From assembly GCA_020744425.1 (NCBI GenBank), contig JAGMUV010000003.1, positions 1,860,001-1,924,000 on the forward strand: a stretch of DNA of 64,000 nucleotides, in the 5' to 3' direction. Source of the stretch: Dactylonectria macrodidyma. Lineage: Eukaryota > Ascomycota > Sordariomycetes > Hypocreales > Nectriaceae. The notes below the pieces were generated by a model. The model saw only the letters and a program-made list of their open reading frames with translations. It had not been told where the DNA came from and ran no database searches. This document shows positions 33,016 through 44,026 of the stretch, piece after piece (position 1 is the stretch's first letter; each line of letters begins with the position of its first letter). The translations under genes were made by a program, and so were the position numbers.

Positions 33016-34835
33016 TCATGCAGACTCCTCGGGTCCTCCAAGCAGTGTAACCCGGTACTTCCAATATCCCTCACGCACAGGATCCCACTTCTCGCCCAGT
33101 CGCTTCAAGCACAGGGTTGCCTTCTCCTTGTCGCCGCTCTCAGCGTACACCTTGGCCAGCAGATCCAGCGCGTGCGAGCTACGGACCTCTTCGGCCTCGT
33201 CGCCCAGCGCACTGACGTACTGCTCCGCGAACTCCTGGACGGTGGCTAGCTTGCGACCGCCCTTGGCCAGCACGCCGAAGAGGTAGTTCCAGGGGGACTG
33301 GTTCTGCGGGGCGAGGGCGATCTTCTCCTGCGCGTATTGAATCTCGCGGTCGACGGTGGCTTCGGGGACCTTGGGGTCGTGCTCGGTCGGTCCGCTGCCA
33401 GCGGTCGAGGCCGTCGGGTCGGAGAAGACGAGGTAGAAGCGGTGGGACCAGGCCGAGTTGTTGCGCACGTCGTCCTCGATGAGGTTCTGCGTGGAGCCGA
33501 GCTCGGCGGCGGTCCACATGGACAGCTTGCCGACGAGGTACTGGCGGTACGACCACACGTGGTAGTTCTTTGCGTCCTCGGCGAGCATGGTGGTGATGAA
33601 GGCCGTCTCGGAGCGGGCCAGGGCGCGGACGGTGGTCGTGTCGTCCTCGATGATGGGATAGTAGTAGTCCATGAGCAGCTGGCGGTGGTTCCAGATCTGG
33701 TAGTTCTTGAGGTTGGAGAGGGCGACCTGGTTGAGCCAAGTGATTTCGTCCGGGATGGGCAGCTTCAGCACCGAGATGACCTTGAACCGGTACAGCCAGA
33801 CGGTGTAGTGCGCGGGGTTCATGGAGATGACATGTTCGGTGAGACGCAGGCACCGCGGCGAGCATTCGTCGGCGGCCATGACGGCGCGGAGGTATGATAC
33901 AGCTACTCTGGCGTCAGTTTGCTATAGTACACAGGAGACGTTCGTTCGTCTTGTTCATGAACTCTGAGGAGAGTCTAGAACCAGAGCTGACATACCCTCG
34001 GCATAGTCGTCGGGGTACGCAATCTGCGCGAGAGCACCCTCAGGCTCGTCCTGTGGGATAGGAATCACATCATCCCACTCCGGGTCCTTTGCCAATGCCC
34101 CCGTCATCTCCCCGTAGAGGTCCCTCTTTAGTGCCGCCATAGTCTGCCTCCTCTTCTTCTCTTCCTCGATGCCCTCACTCGAGATCTCGGGCCCTTGCTT
34201 CTTGTAAGCTAGTTCCCTCTTGCTCAGGAACTGCCGATGCTGGATCTGCAGCGCCGTGAGCCGGGCGTGCTTGAGAGTGCGCTGCTCGAGCTCGTCGGGC
34301 GAGTAGGTGCCGATGTCGCGGCCGGAGCGATCCTTGCCCCAACTGTAGTTGGGCGCGAGGCGGCGGATGGGGAGGCCCTCCTTTGTGACCGACTTCCAGA
34401 ACTCGCGCTCGGCCTTGTTGGAGAGTGGCACGTTGCGGTTGGCGACGGGGAGGATGAGCTGTGTGTGCGTGTACGACTTCTTCTCGGCGGGGGTCAAGCC
34501 AGACAGGCCGACTTCTCGACGGCGTTTCTCGCAAGGGTTGGTCCGGAAGAAGCGCTGCTCGGAGCGGAGGCTGACGGTTTGAGGTAAGGGAGTTTCGGGT
34601 GCGGCTGGGAGAGGGATAGAAGGTCAGTGATGGGCGCTGGTTTTGGAGATGTCGGGGTTTGAAGACGAGGCTCTTGAAAGCGGATCGAGGCTTTCTCTCG
34701 ACAGCAAGTTGCAGAAGCTTGCAAACAAGCTTGGTGAACACGCCGGATAGCTGCCTTCGTTTGAGCTAAGTTGGAAAACTCACCTTTGGGCTCGGGATTC
34801 GGTGCCTTGGAGCTGCCTTTTGACTTGGGCGGCAT
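33016..34835 (-). CDS. RAM2: Protein farnesyltransferase/geranylgeranyltransferase I alpha subunit with N-terminal extension
   Basis: Exons are 34784-34835, 33996-34604 and 33016-33905. The spliced frame closes exactly at 517 codons (516 residues). The C-terminal 330 residues are the alpha subunit: DPEWDDVIPIPQ, HYTVWLYR, NYQIWNHRQLL, NYHVWSYRQYL, NNSAWSHRFYL and NQSPWNYLFG are the PPTA repeats. The subunit pairs with Ram1 or Cdc43 to prenylate CaaX proteins. The preceding 190 residues (MPPKSKGSS..., then SEQRFFRTNPCEKRRREVG, APNYSWGKDRSGRDIGTY) are not part of the usual alpha subunit, which is about 310-380 residues. They are joined in one unbroken exon, so this is a long extension or a fusion of two genes. 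An internal start at MAALKRDLYG would give the usual size. Intron 1 is rather long (179 bp), with a CACTGACC branch before CTCCCAG. Confidence 0.9.
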
Positions 34836-35547
34836 GGCTGCAAGTTATGCGTAGGACGGTAGGATTTGGAGACGGGCGATGGCAATTGATGGTGGGGTCA
34901 GGCTGCTTGCTGGTCCGTCGAAGAAGGCCGTATGCAGGGCAGCGCTCAGACAAGGATTGCACTGGATGTGCCCCGCCAACGCCTCAACGCCATTGCTATT
35001 GTTCGACTTAGTGATAATTGACTGTCTAGGCGCGAGGCTGTTAAGTTTGTCTGTGGCACAGTGTTTTTGTAATTGTCTCTTGCCTTTATATTGAGATGGT
35101 GGGGCGGTTTGGTCAAGTCATGGGCAAGGGATGTGTGTGTACACCTCCCAACTGGACGCACACCCCCTGTTAGAACTCAGATAGCTAGGCAAGCTAGAGA
35201 GCCCAAGCTTAATCTGTGTCTACACCTTGGGCATGTTCAAAGAAGCTGAGATTCGTGGCGTGCTCTTTCAAAGTAGGCAAGGCCGCTTGAACCCCCCTTT
35301 GGCTCATCTGCTCCGTGGTTGAGTGCCTTGGATTTACCCGTCATCATATCTCCAGGTTTAGAGGGTGCTGCACCAATGCTCGTAGCAAAGTAAAGGATTA
35401 TTAACAGCAATCATCATATTGCATTAAAAGAGAAAGCACATGTTCTGTGACTTGCGTCTCTTCAGGTATGGTATCGTAATTCAATCCAATCAAGCCTCGT
35501 CATATCCATAAACATTTTGTTTTGCATTTCCTTTCCTTCTCCATGCT
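34836..35547. other. Intergenic interval
   Basis: 5' flank of RAM2 and 3' flank of MTR2. No supported feature. Confidence 0.5.
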
Positions 35548-36156
35548 CTACAACGCGCGAAAGTTTTGCGACAGAATGAGCCATCGTTTTATACCCCTTG
35601 GCGGGTTCCTGACCATGGCGTCCCAGTTCGGCACAAGCATGATGGTCTCGTTGAACATGGTTTGTGGTGCCTCTCTGCCCCTTCCTAGCTGCAGCCGGCC
35701 CATGATGGTGACGGCGATGCTCGTTTTGCCGCCATTCTTCTCCACCTTTGCGTTGTCGTAAATGGTCTCGGGGGCCCCGTATTGGAATGATGGGTTCACG
35801 GGATGTGCGTCAAACGATTCGATTTCGTAAAAGGCACCTTTGCCCTGGCCCTCGAGGAGCTGCGAGTAGTCGGCGGGCGTTGCGACGATGGCGCCGTTGA
35901 TGGAGATGTCGGCAGGGACAGCGTAGCGGGTGGACGAGTTGACGTAGAAGGGGAGGAGAGAGGATCGGTTGTTGATGGCTTGGTAGTAGTGATTGACGAA
36001 GGTATCGGCAGCTAGCAGAATTTTTTAGTTATACATGTCCTGCTTGGTCTGTTGTCCGATGTTTGGCTGGCCGATGGTGAGAAACGACGGCTATGGGTGG
36101 GGAAGCAAACCTTCGCTCGAGACCCTGATCAAGGTGTCGTTATCGGGGGCAGGCAT
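35548..36156 (-). CDS. MTR2: mRNA export factor Mtr2 (NTF2-like)
   Basis: Exons 36111-36156 and 35548-36011 with a 99-bp intron (donor GTTTGC, acceptor TGCTAG) give 169 residues, close to yeast Mtr2. The NTF2-like fold shows an N-terminal helix with DTFVNHYYQAINNRSSLLPFY, then ADISINGAIVATP, MFNETIMLVPNWD and the C-terminal KRWLILSQNFRAL block typical of Mtr2. Mtr2 heterodimerises with Mex67 and carries mRNA through nuclear pores. The donor GTTTGC is unusual, but the phase (E-G split to give A-A-D-T-F) is exact. If the donor is wrong, only the first 15 residues change. Confidence 0.86.
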
Positions 36157-36702
36157 TTTTACTCTTTCTGGACGTGCCGGTGATGTCTAGTAGTGATGGG
36201 ACAGAGAAATAGCTGTCTTCTGCCTTCGTGGAGGTGTTAAATGCTTTGGCGCAAACAGGCATGCAAGTGGAAGCCTGGCGACTTTTGAAAGGAAGCGGTC
36301 GTGAGTAGGAGCTATGACACAGTTATCACCTAATTCAATGCACACTGTGACTTATCAGCTAAACTTGGGTGGAATCCAAATTCACACGCTCCAGGCATAT
36401 TTGCACAGGTACAAGAGCCAAAGACTCCTAGAGGCTCAGGAAATCGTCGATGAATATGAAGAGATTAAAGGTCCAATTACCAAGGACTTTGTCGCTTCTT
36501 CAAGTTTTCTTGCCTGAAACCCGGTAGGTTGCTATTGAATTGTGTTATAACAGAACGTGCCTACAAGTACAAATTATACTGGGCACATGTGAAAATCAGT
36601 GAACATTTTAGAGCTCCAAACCAAACGTGATGTGATCCGACACATTCCATCCCACCTTCGTTGCGTCGAGTGTGTGGACGAATCGCGCGCCTACTCAACG
36701 CA
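36157..36702. promoter_or_regulatory. Divergent promoter interval of MTR2 and MSM1
   Basis: 546 bp between opposite start codons. A chance 67-codon frame is present on the plus strand. No gene accepted. Confidence 0.4.
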
Positions 36703-38751
36703 ATGAGGCCATTCAGATTCCAATCCCTTCGCGGGCTGCGGCCAGTGCGGTCTAGACTCCCTCGCCAAACGAGCTGGACCTCTCCGGGTTGCCAATGGCA
36801 TCGTGGGCCAGCAGCAGCGAGATGGAGCAGCTCCGACAGCTCTCCGCCGGCTACGGACAAGCCATTCTACGTCACATCCCCCATCTTCTATGTCAATGCT
36901 GGTCAGTGATGAGCTGCAAGCCCTCCCTCGTCGAATCCAGCTGACGCCATGGAAGCTCCCCACATTGGCCATCTCTACACCATGGTCCTGGCCGACGTCC
37001 TTAAGCGATGGCAGCAACTCAAAGGCAAGCCGGCATTCTTCACCACTGGAACCGATGAACATGGTATGAAGATTCAGAAGGCCGCGGATAAGGAGGGACT
37101 GCCTCCAAAGTCATTCTGCGACATCAACTCGCTCAAGTTTCGACATCTTGCCGACGCTGCCGACATCTCCCACGACTTCTTTATCCGAACCACAGATGAA
37201 GACCACAAGCGCGCCGTGGAGCAGTTCTGGACGCACCTCAAGAACACGCCACCAGAGGGACTGGGTCTGTACAAGGGAACGCATGAAGGCTGGTATAGCG
37301 TTAGCGACGAATGCTTTTACGCCGAAGACGAGGTCACGGCAAATGTCGATCCGCAGACGGGTCGTAAAACCACGGTCGCCGCCGACTCAGGCAGTGAGGT
37401 GGAATGGATCAAGGAGGATACTTGGTTCTTCCCGCTGTCCAAGTATAAGGATCAGTTGCTCCGCTTCTACAACGAAAACCCCGACTGGATCAAGCCTAAG
37501 CACCGCATGAAGGAGGTCCAGAACTGGGTTGAGAACCACCTCGAAGATCTCTCCATCACTCGCCCTGCCTCCAGATTAAGTTGGGGCATCGCTGACCCCG
37601 AGGACAAAAACAACACCATTTACGTCTGGGTCGATGCGCTCATCAGCTATGCCACGAAAGCAGGGTTTGGCAGTGACTGGCACATTGGCAGCACTGAAAA
37701 GGGCCTGTGGCCGGCTGACGTTCATGTCATTGGAAAGGACATTGTCCGCTTCCATGCCGTCTACTGGCCTGCTTTCCTCATGGCCGTTGGCTTGCCGCTC
37801 CCCAAGAAAATTGTCTGCCACAACCACTGGACCATGTCGAACCGCAAAATGTCCAAGTCGCTTGGCAACGTCGTCAACCCTATGTTCGCCCTAGAGAGAT
37901 GGAGCGTGGACCCTCTGCGATACTTTCTCATGCGCAACGGGAGTTTTAACAAGGATATGGAATACTCGAACGAAGTAATATTTGCAGTGTATGTTAAGGA
38001 TTTGCAGGCCAACATTGGAAATCTGTTCCAGCGCATCGCTCGCGTCAAGTCTGCTAAGTGGTCGACTCTCGAGGCTGTGCAGTGGGCCCAAAAGGGCTTT
38101 GATGCGTTGCAGATCGAGAGCCCTCGCCATGCTGAAGCCTACGCGGCCCTGAAAGAGCACCTCGAAACGAATCCCCAAAACTTTGGAGACCAGATGGACG
38201 AGGTTGACTTGAGCGGAGCCATCCGCGAGATCTTTCAACTCCTCGCGCAGGTGAGTGACCAAAATATATCTAGTACAACTTTCTAAGTCTCGCAGGCCAA
38301 CCGCTTCATCAACGACACTGAGCCCTGGAGGATCGTCAAGGATAAGAGCCCAGAAGCGCAGATGCTTCTCAATTGGGTCATCTACCAGAGCGCCGATGCC
38401 CTGCGCGTCGCCAGCATCCTCCTTCAACCCATCATGCCTACCAAATCCGCAGAGTTACTCGACGGCCTTGGCGTGAAGCCCGAGCGACGCACTATCGAAT
38501 TCGCCGAGAAGGGCAAGGATCTGGACTTTGGCACTCCATCGAAAAAGATACCTAACTGGACACGCTCAAGGGCCGACGCCCAGTATGACTCTCTGTTTCC
38601 GCCAGTACCTGGCGTAGAACTCGCAGATACGGAGGCCGAAGCAAATTGGCCTGCTTCGAAGCTTCATACCAGGCAGAGCCGTGTTCGCCTAGCTACTCAG
38701 GCCATCACGAGGAATGCGCGTGAGGATGAAGTGAAGGAGGCCCCACGGTAA
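36703..38751 (+). CDS. MSM1: Methionyl-tRNA synthetase, mitochondrial type
   Basis: Exons 36703-36901, 36956-38250 and 38296-38751 give 649 residues. The first intron (GTCAGT...GCTGACGCCATGGAAG) splits the codon before PHIGHL, restoring the class I HIGH motif (residues 69-72 in AAPHIGHLYTMVL). The KMSKS loop is NRKMSKSLGNVV near residue 364. The second intron is GTGAGT...CTCGCAG. The N-terminus is Arg-, Ser- and Pro-rich (MRPFRFQSLRGLRPVRSRL), a good mitochondrial presequence. The enzyme charges tRNA-Met in mitochondria. There is no C-terminal tRNA-binding EMAP domain, as expected for the organellar form. The ATG at 36703 gives the basic presequence; an upstream open stretch lacks an ATG. Confidence 0.94.
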
Positions 38752-39007
38752 ATATGAGGTGCCCAAGCGAGTAGCAATTCATGTGTATAATCTGCCCAGA
38801 AAAAAAAAAGGAAGTAGGAAATGTATGATGTGTGTACGAATACAAAAATTCCATTCGATTCTTTGAGCGTTCATGACGTGTTGTGATTCTCTTCCTCTCT
38901 TCGGCTTTCTCGTCCCATCTGACGATGGATTTTTCTCCGATGCGGCAGTTTCGTTCTCCATGCGAAAGATCCATCACTCCAACTCACAACTTCAACCACA
39001 TTTGAAA

Positions 39008-39844
39008 ATGAAAATCAACGAAACAACTGGTAAGAAAATCAGACAGATAGAACCCCACTGTACAGGATTCAATCTAAGCAATCGCAGCAATCGCCACAAG
39101 CAAGGCGCTCCTCGTGCCCTACGAAGCCCACCATGTGCGGCAATACCACTCATGGATGCAGGATCCTGTGCGTCCCTCCTCGCCGCCGCCATAAACATAC
39201 CCCCCACTCGTATGCGCCATTGAAGCTGATTTATCCGTCTTTAGGGTATCCAAGAGGCTACGGCTTCAGAGCCCATGACGCTAGAGGAGGAGTATGAGAA
39301 CCAGCAGTCGTGGCGAAGCTCGTCCGACAAGCTCACCTTCATCGTCTGCGCGCCGCCCACCGAAGAGGCATCGCAGCTCGTCGTCAAAGCAAGGGTCGCG
39401 GACGCGGACGATAATATGCGCGGAGACATCAACTTCTTTCTGTACCCGTACGAGGGCGACGACGACGAAGACGCCGAGCAGGGCTGGTGCACCGGCGAAG
39501 TCGACGTCATGATCGCTTCACCCGCGCACCGCGGTAAGGGGTTCGGCAGGGCGGTCGTGTGCGCGCTGCTCGTGTATCTTCGGGCCCATATTGATGGCAT
39601 CCTGGGCGAGTACTCGGAGGGGGCGACGCTCAAGGGCTTGATGGTCAAGATCAAGGAGACCAACGCGGGCAGCCGCGCACTGTTTCAAAAGCTAGGCTTC
39701 GTGCAGAAGGGAGAGGTCAATTACTTTGGCGAAGTCGTGCTCGTGATGTCGTGGGATGATATTGCGGCGAGGGATTGGTGGGAGGCCGCTGAGGGGGATT
39801 ATCGTGAGATCAAGTATGAGGATGATAGTGATATCCAAGGGTAG
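39008..39844 (+). CDS. N-acetyltransferase 9-like GNAT protein
   Basis: Exons 39008-39029, 39088-39167 and 39245-39844 give 233 residues. The first exon is only 22 bases (MKINETT). The second supplies ALLVPYEAHHVRQYHSWMQDP, as in animal NAT9, and the third starts IQEATASEPMTLEEEYENQQSW. Acetyl-CoA binding (motif A) is HRGKGFGRAVV near residues 128-138, followed by GLMVKIKETNAGSRALFQKLGF. NAT9 was proposed to be a tubulin or microtubule-linked acetyltransferase, and the fungal role is not known. The C-terminus is acidic. An alternative acceptor 9 bases upstream of exon 2 also keeps the frame. The stop lies only 88 bp from the convergent dynamin gene. Confidence 0.87.
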
Positions 39845-39932
39845 AGGGCTTCGACGTTCAAGATGTGATGTGAGACTTAGGATATATGGGTATAGATACA
39901 AAACCACCAGAAATCACGAAACTCATATCCAT

Positions 39933-42766
39933 CTAGCTGAGATCCTCCACCTCTCGTTTCGCACGTTCCACGATACCAAGTGCACTTTCCAACTCTTTAA
40001 TCTCCTTCTTCAAGGTGAAGCGCTTATTCTGCGTCGACTTATCCTCACCTGCGATCCTCTCCAAGTGTTCGTCAGACAGGTTATGGATACGTCTCACCTG
40101 CCCGCCCTTAATCGGGCCGTCCTCGCTTGACACATAGCCCTCGACCGTGTTAGTGATGCTTCTAATGAAAGCCTCCATCGCAACCTAAGGACGGGCGTTA
40201 GCAAGTTCTGGCCAAAACGTATTGCCCTCGATGGAGTTTATTTTACTTACCTTGTAGTACACTTTGAGAACGTCGTTGACCTCGTTAACCATGTTCTTCT
40301 CGTTGCTTGGATGAGCGTGATCGAAACATGCGGTCACCGCCAGGGCGTTTCCCATACCCGGGCGGAGCCCGCTAAGGCAACCTTCCCAATACCTCACTTT
40401 GCGCCAGAGGTAAGCCTCCCTCGCAAACGCATCCCCAGTAGTACTCAAGAGCTCACATTCAGTCTCCTGCTTCTGCTGCACTTGGTACAATTCCTTCGCA
40501 GTCTTGCCAGCTGTTTCAAAGCACTGGTTGAGAAGCTCCTTAAGTCCATTATGCAGTCTCACCGTACCCTTTTTGGGGGGACACACATCATCGAGAATCG
40601 CGTTCATGCATTTGCTGACGGAATTGCTGACTCTGTCCATGTGAATATTGGAGATGGCGACCCATTTCGAGACTTGGATTCTGTGCATGGCGGGGTAGAT
40701 GGCTGGGTTGATGTTGCCGGGGAGCTGGTTGGATTGGAAGGCCTTGAGTTGCCGCTCAATCTCTTTTAGGAGTTGATCTGAGCCAAGCGTCTCGAGGCAG
40801 CTCTTGAAGGCGGTATCAAAAACGCGATCTTTGTCCCCTTGTGGTTTACCTTGTGGTTTAACCTGTGGTGTAACCTGTGGTGTAACCTGTGGTGTAACCT
40901 GTGGTGTAACCTGTGGTGTAACCTGTGGTGTAACCTGTGATTCATCTGGAGGCTGGAGTTTAATGGTAAGCTCTTCCAGCCTCTCCGCCGGGTCGACCTC
41001 ATAGTCTTTGAATTCCCATTTTGCCCCCTTCAATCGCATAAACTCGTCAAACTCCTTGTTCAGGCGATTCACCTCCTGTCGCAGCTCCAGCACTGGGTTC
41101 TGCGAGATACCAGGGCGGTCGAGAGCCATTGCCGCCCGCCTGTCGTAAGCAGTGGCCACAGCAAGCGCGTAGTTTCGTCTCGCAGAGTTGCTTTCTCGAG
41201 GCTCTCCGAGCAAGTCCATCTCAGCTAGTTTAGCGTCGAGGCTTCTCGCGATGTGGTCGCGGATCGCGGGAAAGCTAGACTTGATTTTGGAGTCCAGGAT
41301 CGCTCCCAGGTGGGCTTTCAAGGCAGTGCATCCACGTCGCTCCTCAGGAACCTTGTTCCACGGGAACGTGTTGAGCAGTTGCTTCTCGGAAACCTCAAGT
41401 TCAGAGTGGTCCGAGTCCTTGTCATTGCGGTTGCGGACAAAAAACCAGCCATCTTGCATAAGTCTCGGGTCGTCTTCTGCGAGACTGAGGTTCGTCTTGA
41501 GATCATTCCCAAGCGCGATAGCCGCAGCCTATATTCTCTCGTCAGTTAAAGTCAATATTAGTGTTGCTTGAAAACTAACCTGCTCTGCCTCTTCAAGGTT
41601 GCTTCGAAGTCTGTCACATTTGGTAAAGACGCCCAGAATACGCCCTCTGTCCTCAATGTGATCATGTGCCAGTTCCAAGATGGGCTGGTGCGATAAATCA
41701 CTAGAAGCATCAAGCACGCAGCTTCGCTCGGTTAGTATCTCAATAATCATCCCGATTTCTTTAGTTCAACTCACATGACCGTATTCTCAGGCTTCTCCAT
41801 ATACTCGATAATCATCTCCTCAATCTTTGCCTGGTCCTGCTTGTTGACCTCATACGTGCTGTTGAAGTGGCCTGGGAGGTCAAGGATGCTAAAGTAAGGT
41901 CGGTTTGGACCCGAGAGCTCAACCTTGAGGACTTCAGCGGCGAAGTTGTTACTCTCAGCCGTTTTCCCATGGCGGATTCCAATGTACTTGGAGGAAACCT
42001 ATTCCATCAGCTCCGTCTCGAATCAATGGATCTAGCAACATACCTCGTTCACAGCCTCGACAAACACCTCAGCTGTGAAAGTCTCGCCGGTGCAGATGTA
42101 ATCTCTGATCGTCTCGGGTGCCTTTTCCAAGCCGCGTATGGTGACCTCAGCCGGCTCGATGGTGATGCGGAAGCAGTCCTTGGTCCCACGAGGCGTGCGC
42201 TTGGAGGTGATGCGAGTCGGAAAGCGAGTGCAGCAGCCAGCGCCCACTGGGAAGGGAATGCCAGTCAATCTTTGGAGTAGCGACGACTTTCCTGATGATT
42301 GGCCTCCCACGACGATGAGCTTGAAATCGTTAGTGAGCGAAAATGGCTTCAATTGCGAATATCAACAAACCTGGGGGATTTCAAGCTTCTTGCTGCATTC
42401 GAACTTTTGCAAATCATCGATAGCTTCGAACAGGATCCTGCCTCGCTCGGTGCTAAACGGATTCTCCGTCACAGGGGTGGCTGTCTCCGTCACCGGATTC
42501 GCCTTCTCCGTCACGGGGTTGGCTTTCTCCGTCACAGGGTTGGCTTTGTGTGCGTCCTCGGCTGCGGATTCTTCGGAGGTATCGTCAGGTCCAGCCTGTG
42601 ATATCTTCTTTCTCCGTTGAGGTTGTCGCTTCGGGGATGTTTCATGGCTAGTAAGACCCTCAACCCCAGAGTCATCGGGGCTCTCGACGCCGACAGATGA
42701 AAATCTGCGGCTGCGGCGGGGGGAAGGGGATGGGGATTTTCGTGTAGGTTCGCGGAATGAGAACAT
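39933..42766 (-). CDS. Dynamin-family GTPase with coding minisatellites
   Basis: Six exons: 42371-42766, 42044-42319, 41775-41998, 41580-41721, 40251-41528 and 39933-40184, all GT-AG, giving 855 residues. The GTPase domain starts about residue 130: P-loop GGQSSGKSS (137-145), G3 DLPG (264-267) and G4 TKCD (332-335). TRFPTRI is the usual switch I region. A middle/stalk domain and a GED-like end follow (EIKELESALGIVERAK). The first 130 residues are low complexity with four NPVTEKA-type repeats. The stalk contains a TPQV repeat run near residues 541-577. Fungal proteins of this kind are related to Mx/Vps1-type dynamins but are not Vps1 or Dnm1, and their function is largely unknown. Large GTPases of this type remodel membranes. 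Confidence 0.9.
40836..40939. repeat. 12-bp minisatellite encoding TPQV
   Basis: Six perfect copies of AACCTGTGGTGT on the plus strand (40860-40931), plus a partial copy to 40939 and degenerate copies upstream. They encode TPQV repeats inside the dynamin-like GTPase on the minus strand. All units are in frame. Confidence 0.95.
42462..42545. repeat. 21-bp minisatellite encoding NPVTEKA-type units
   Basis: Four tandem 21-bp units (42462-42482, 42483-42503, 42504-42524, 42525-42545), each differing by only a few bases, encode NPVTEKA-like repeats in the N-terminal tail of the dynamin-like protein on the minus strand. Confidence 0.95.
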
Positions 42767-44026
42767 GGTGACCAGCTAATGATAGAAAGAGACAGCAGGC
42801 TTTTATTGATGTAATGTGAGGATGAAGTGTTGGAGATTAAGTGGCAAGATAAACAGAAACTCTGTAGCTTTGATTGGGATATAGATGTATGAAATGATTG
42901 CTGAGGTTCTATAGACCGGACGAGTGTCCTATTTATCTCTTTCAGACCTTGCCGTGTCCGCAATCCTAAACAAGTTCCCAGCCATTCAGCTGAAGTCTTC
43001 GGTGATAACGGCACATTCCACCTTGTTCTTGCGATATGCACCTCCTGGGGCTGATAGTTTCAGGCCACAGACTCTCCTATGGGAATTGCAACCATCACAT
43101 GTAGGTGTGGACCGATTTTGGATTCTAGTTGCTATTCTGCCCCAGCCCCCCTTCCAAATCGGGGTTGTCGATGAGTTTGTGCTGTTGGTTGTCCCCTGTA
43201 CTTGCATAGCCTGCCACAGCCCATCTGTTTAGGTGGGGTTGCAAAACGTCCAAAATAGCAACTGCTGTTGGGTCTGTAAGTGGCGGACCAGCATTAGTTG
43301 AGACGAGTCCGTACAGGCCGGGCGCATCCCTCGAAACCAGATGAAATAGCCGAGGGTAATCCCTCAAGGTTTGAGCAGTCAGTGGCTGGATGATGCCTAG
43401 GATGATCTTATCTTTCTGGGATTGAAGCGTAGTATTGCTCACCGTACAGGGTGCGATTCCCGGAGGCACGACGGGAGGCTGATTGTTAAGAGGCAGGAAA
43501 TGTCACAGGTTGTAAGAATCTGGTGTTTCTGATATGTAATGTGTGGTTGAATTGGCATACAGCCTTGAACCAAGTTGTACAGCCGCAACCCCCCTCGATT
43601 ATTCTTGAACACGTCAATGATACACTGTATTGCACCATGTTGCACTGCGTTGCGCAATTACGACGGAGGGCTGTCTGGTCTCTCATATTTGCTTTGCAGC
43701 GTCAAGACTTCGGCAAGTGAGTCATGGCCGAAGAATAGGCCAATGGTGCAACAGAGCGACTTTGCTTAGTAGTCGAGGCCATCTCGCGGCCTCGAAACAT
43801 TTAATCGATCTGCTGCCGCCCGCAATAAACGGATTACCGAAATTATTTAAACGCCGTCAATTCAGGTCGCGTGTTTTTGGGCCCTTCAGCTTGGCCTCCA
43901 GTGTTGGTCTCGCAATTCCCAATTTGGTCACAACCTTTGACCCCCTGCATACGCTCAGCCATTCCCACTAACACGACCAACAGAACCAACTGCTGCAGCA
44001 GCCGAGTCCCCAGAGCCAATGAGATA
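42767..44026. other. Intergenic interval with a weak gene candidate
   Basis: 5' flanks of the dynamin and GrpB genes. A minus-strand frame at 43125-43469 (starting at GTG, core KIILGIIQPLTAQTLRDYPRLF) looks protein-like and may belong to a small multi-exon gene with the frame around 43500-43690. The upstream exon could not be fixed, so no CDS is called. Confidence 0.4.

Noticed and set aside
33337..33897. 186-codon open frame on the plus strand
   Set aside because: It is the mirror frame of RAM2 exon 3; high GC third positions keep it open, and its Val/Gly/Asp-rich composition is typical of such shadows.
40836..40939. Regular short repeats that might recall a CRISPR array
   Set aside because: Units are 12 bp without spacers and in frame within a eukaryotic coding exon.
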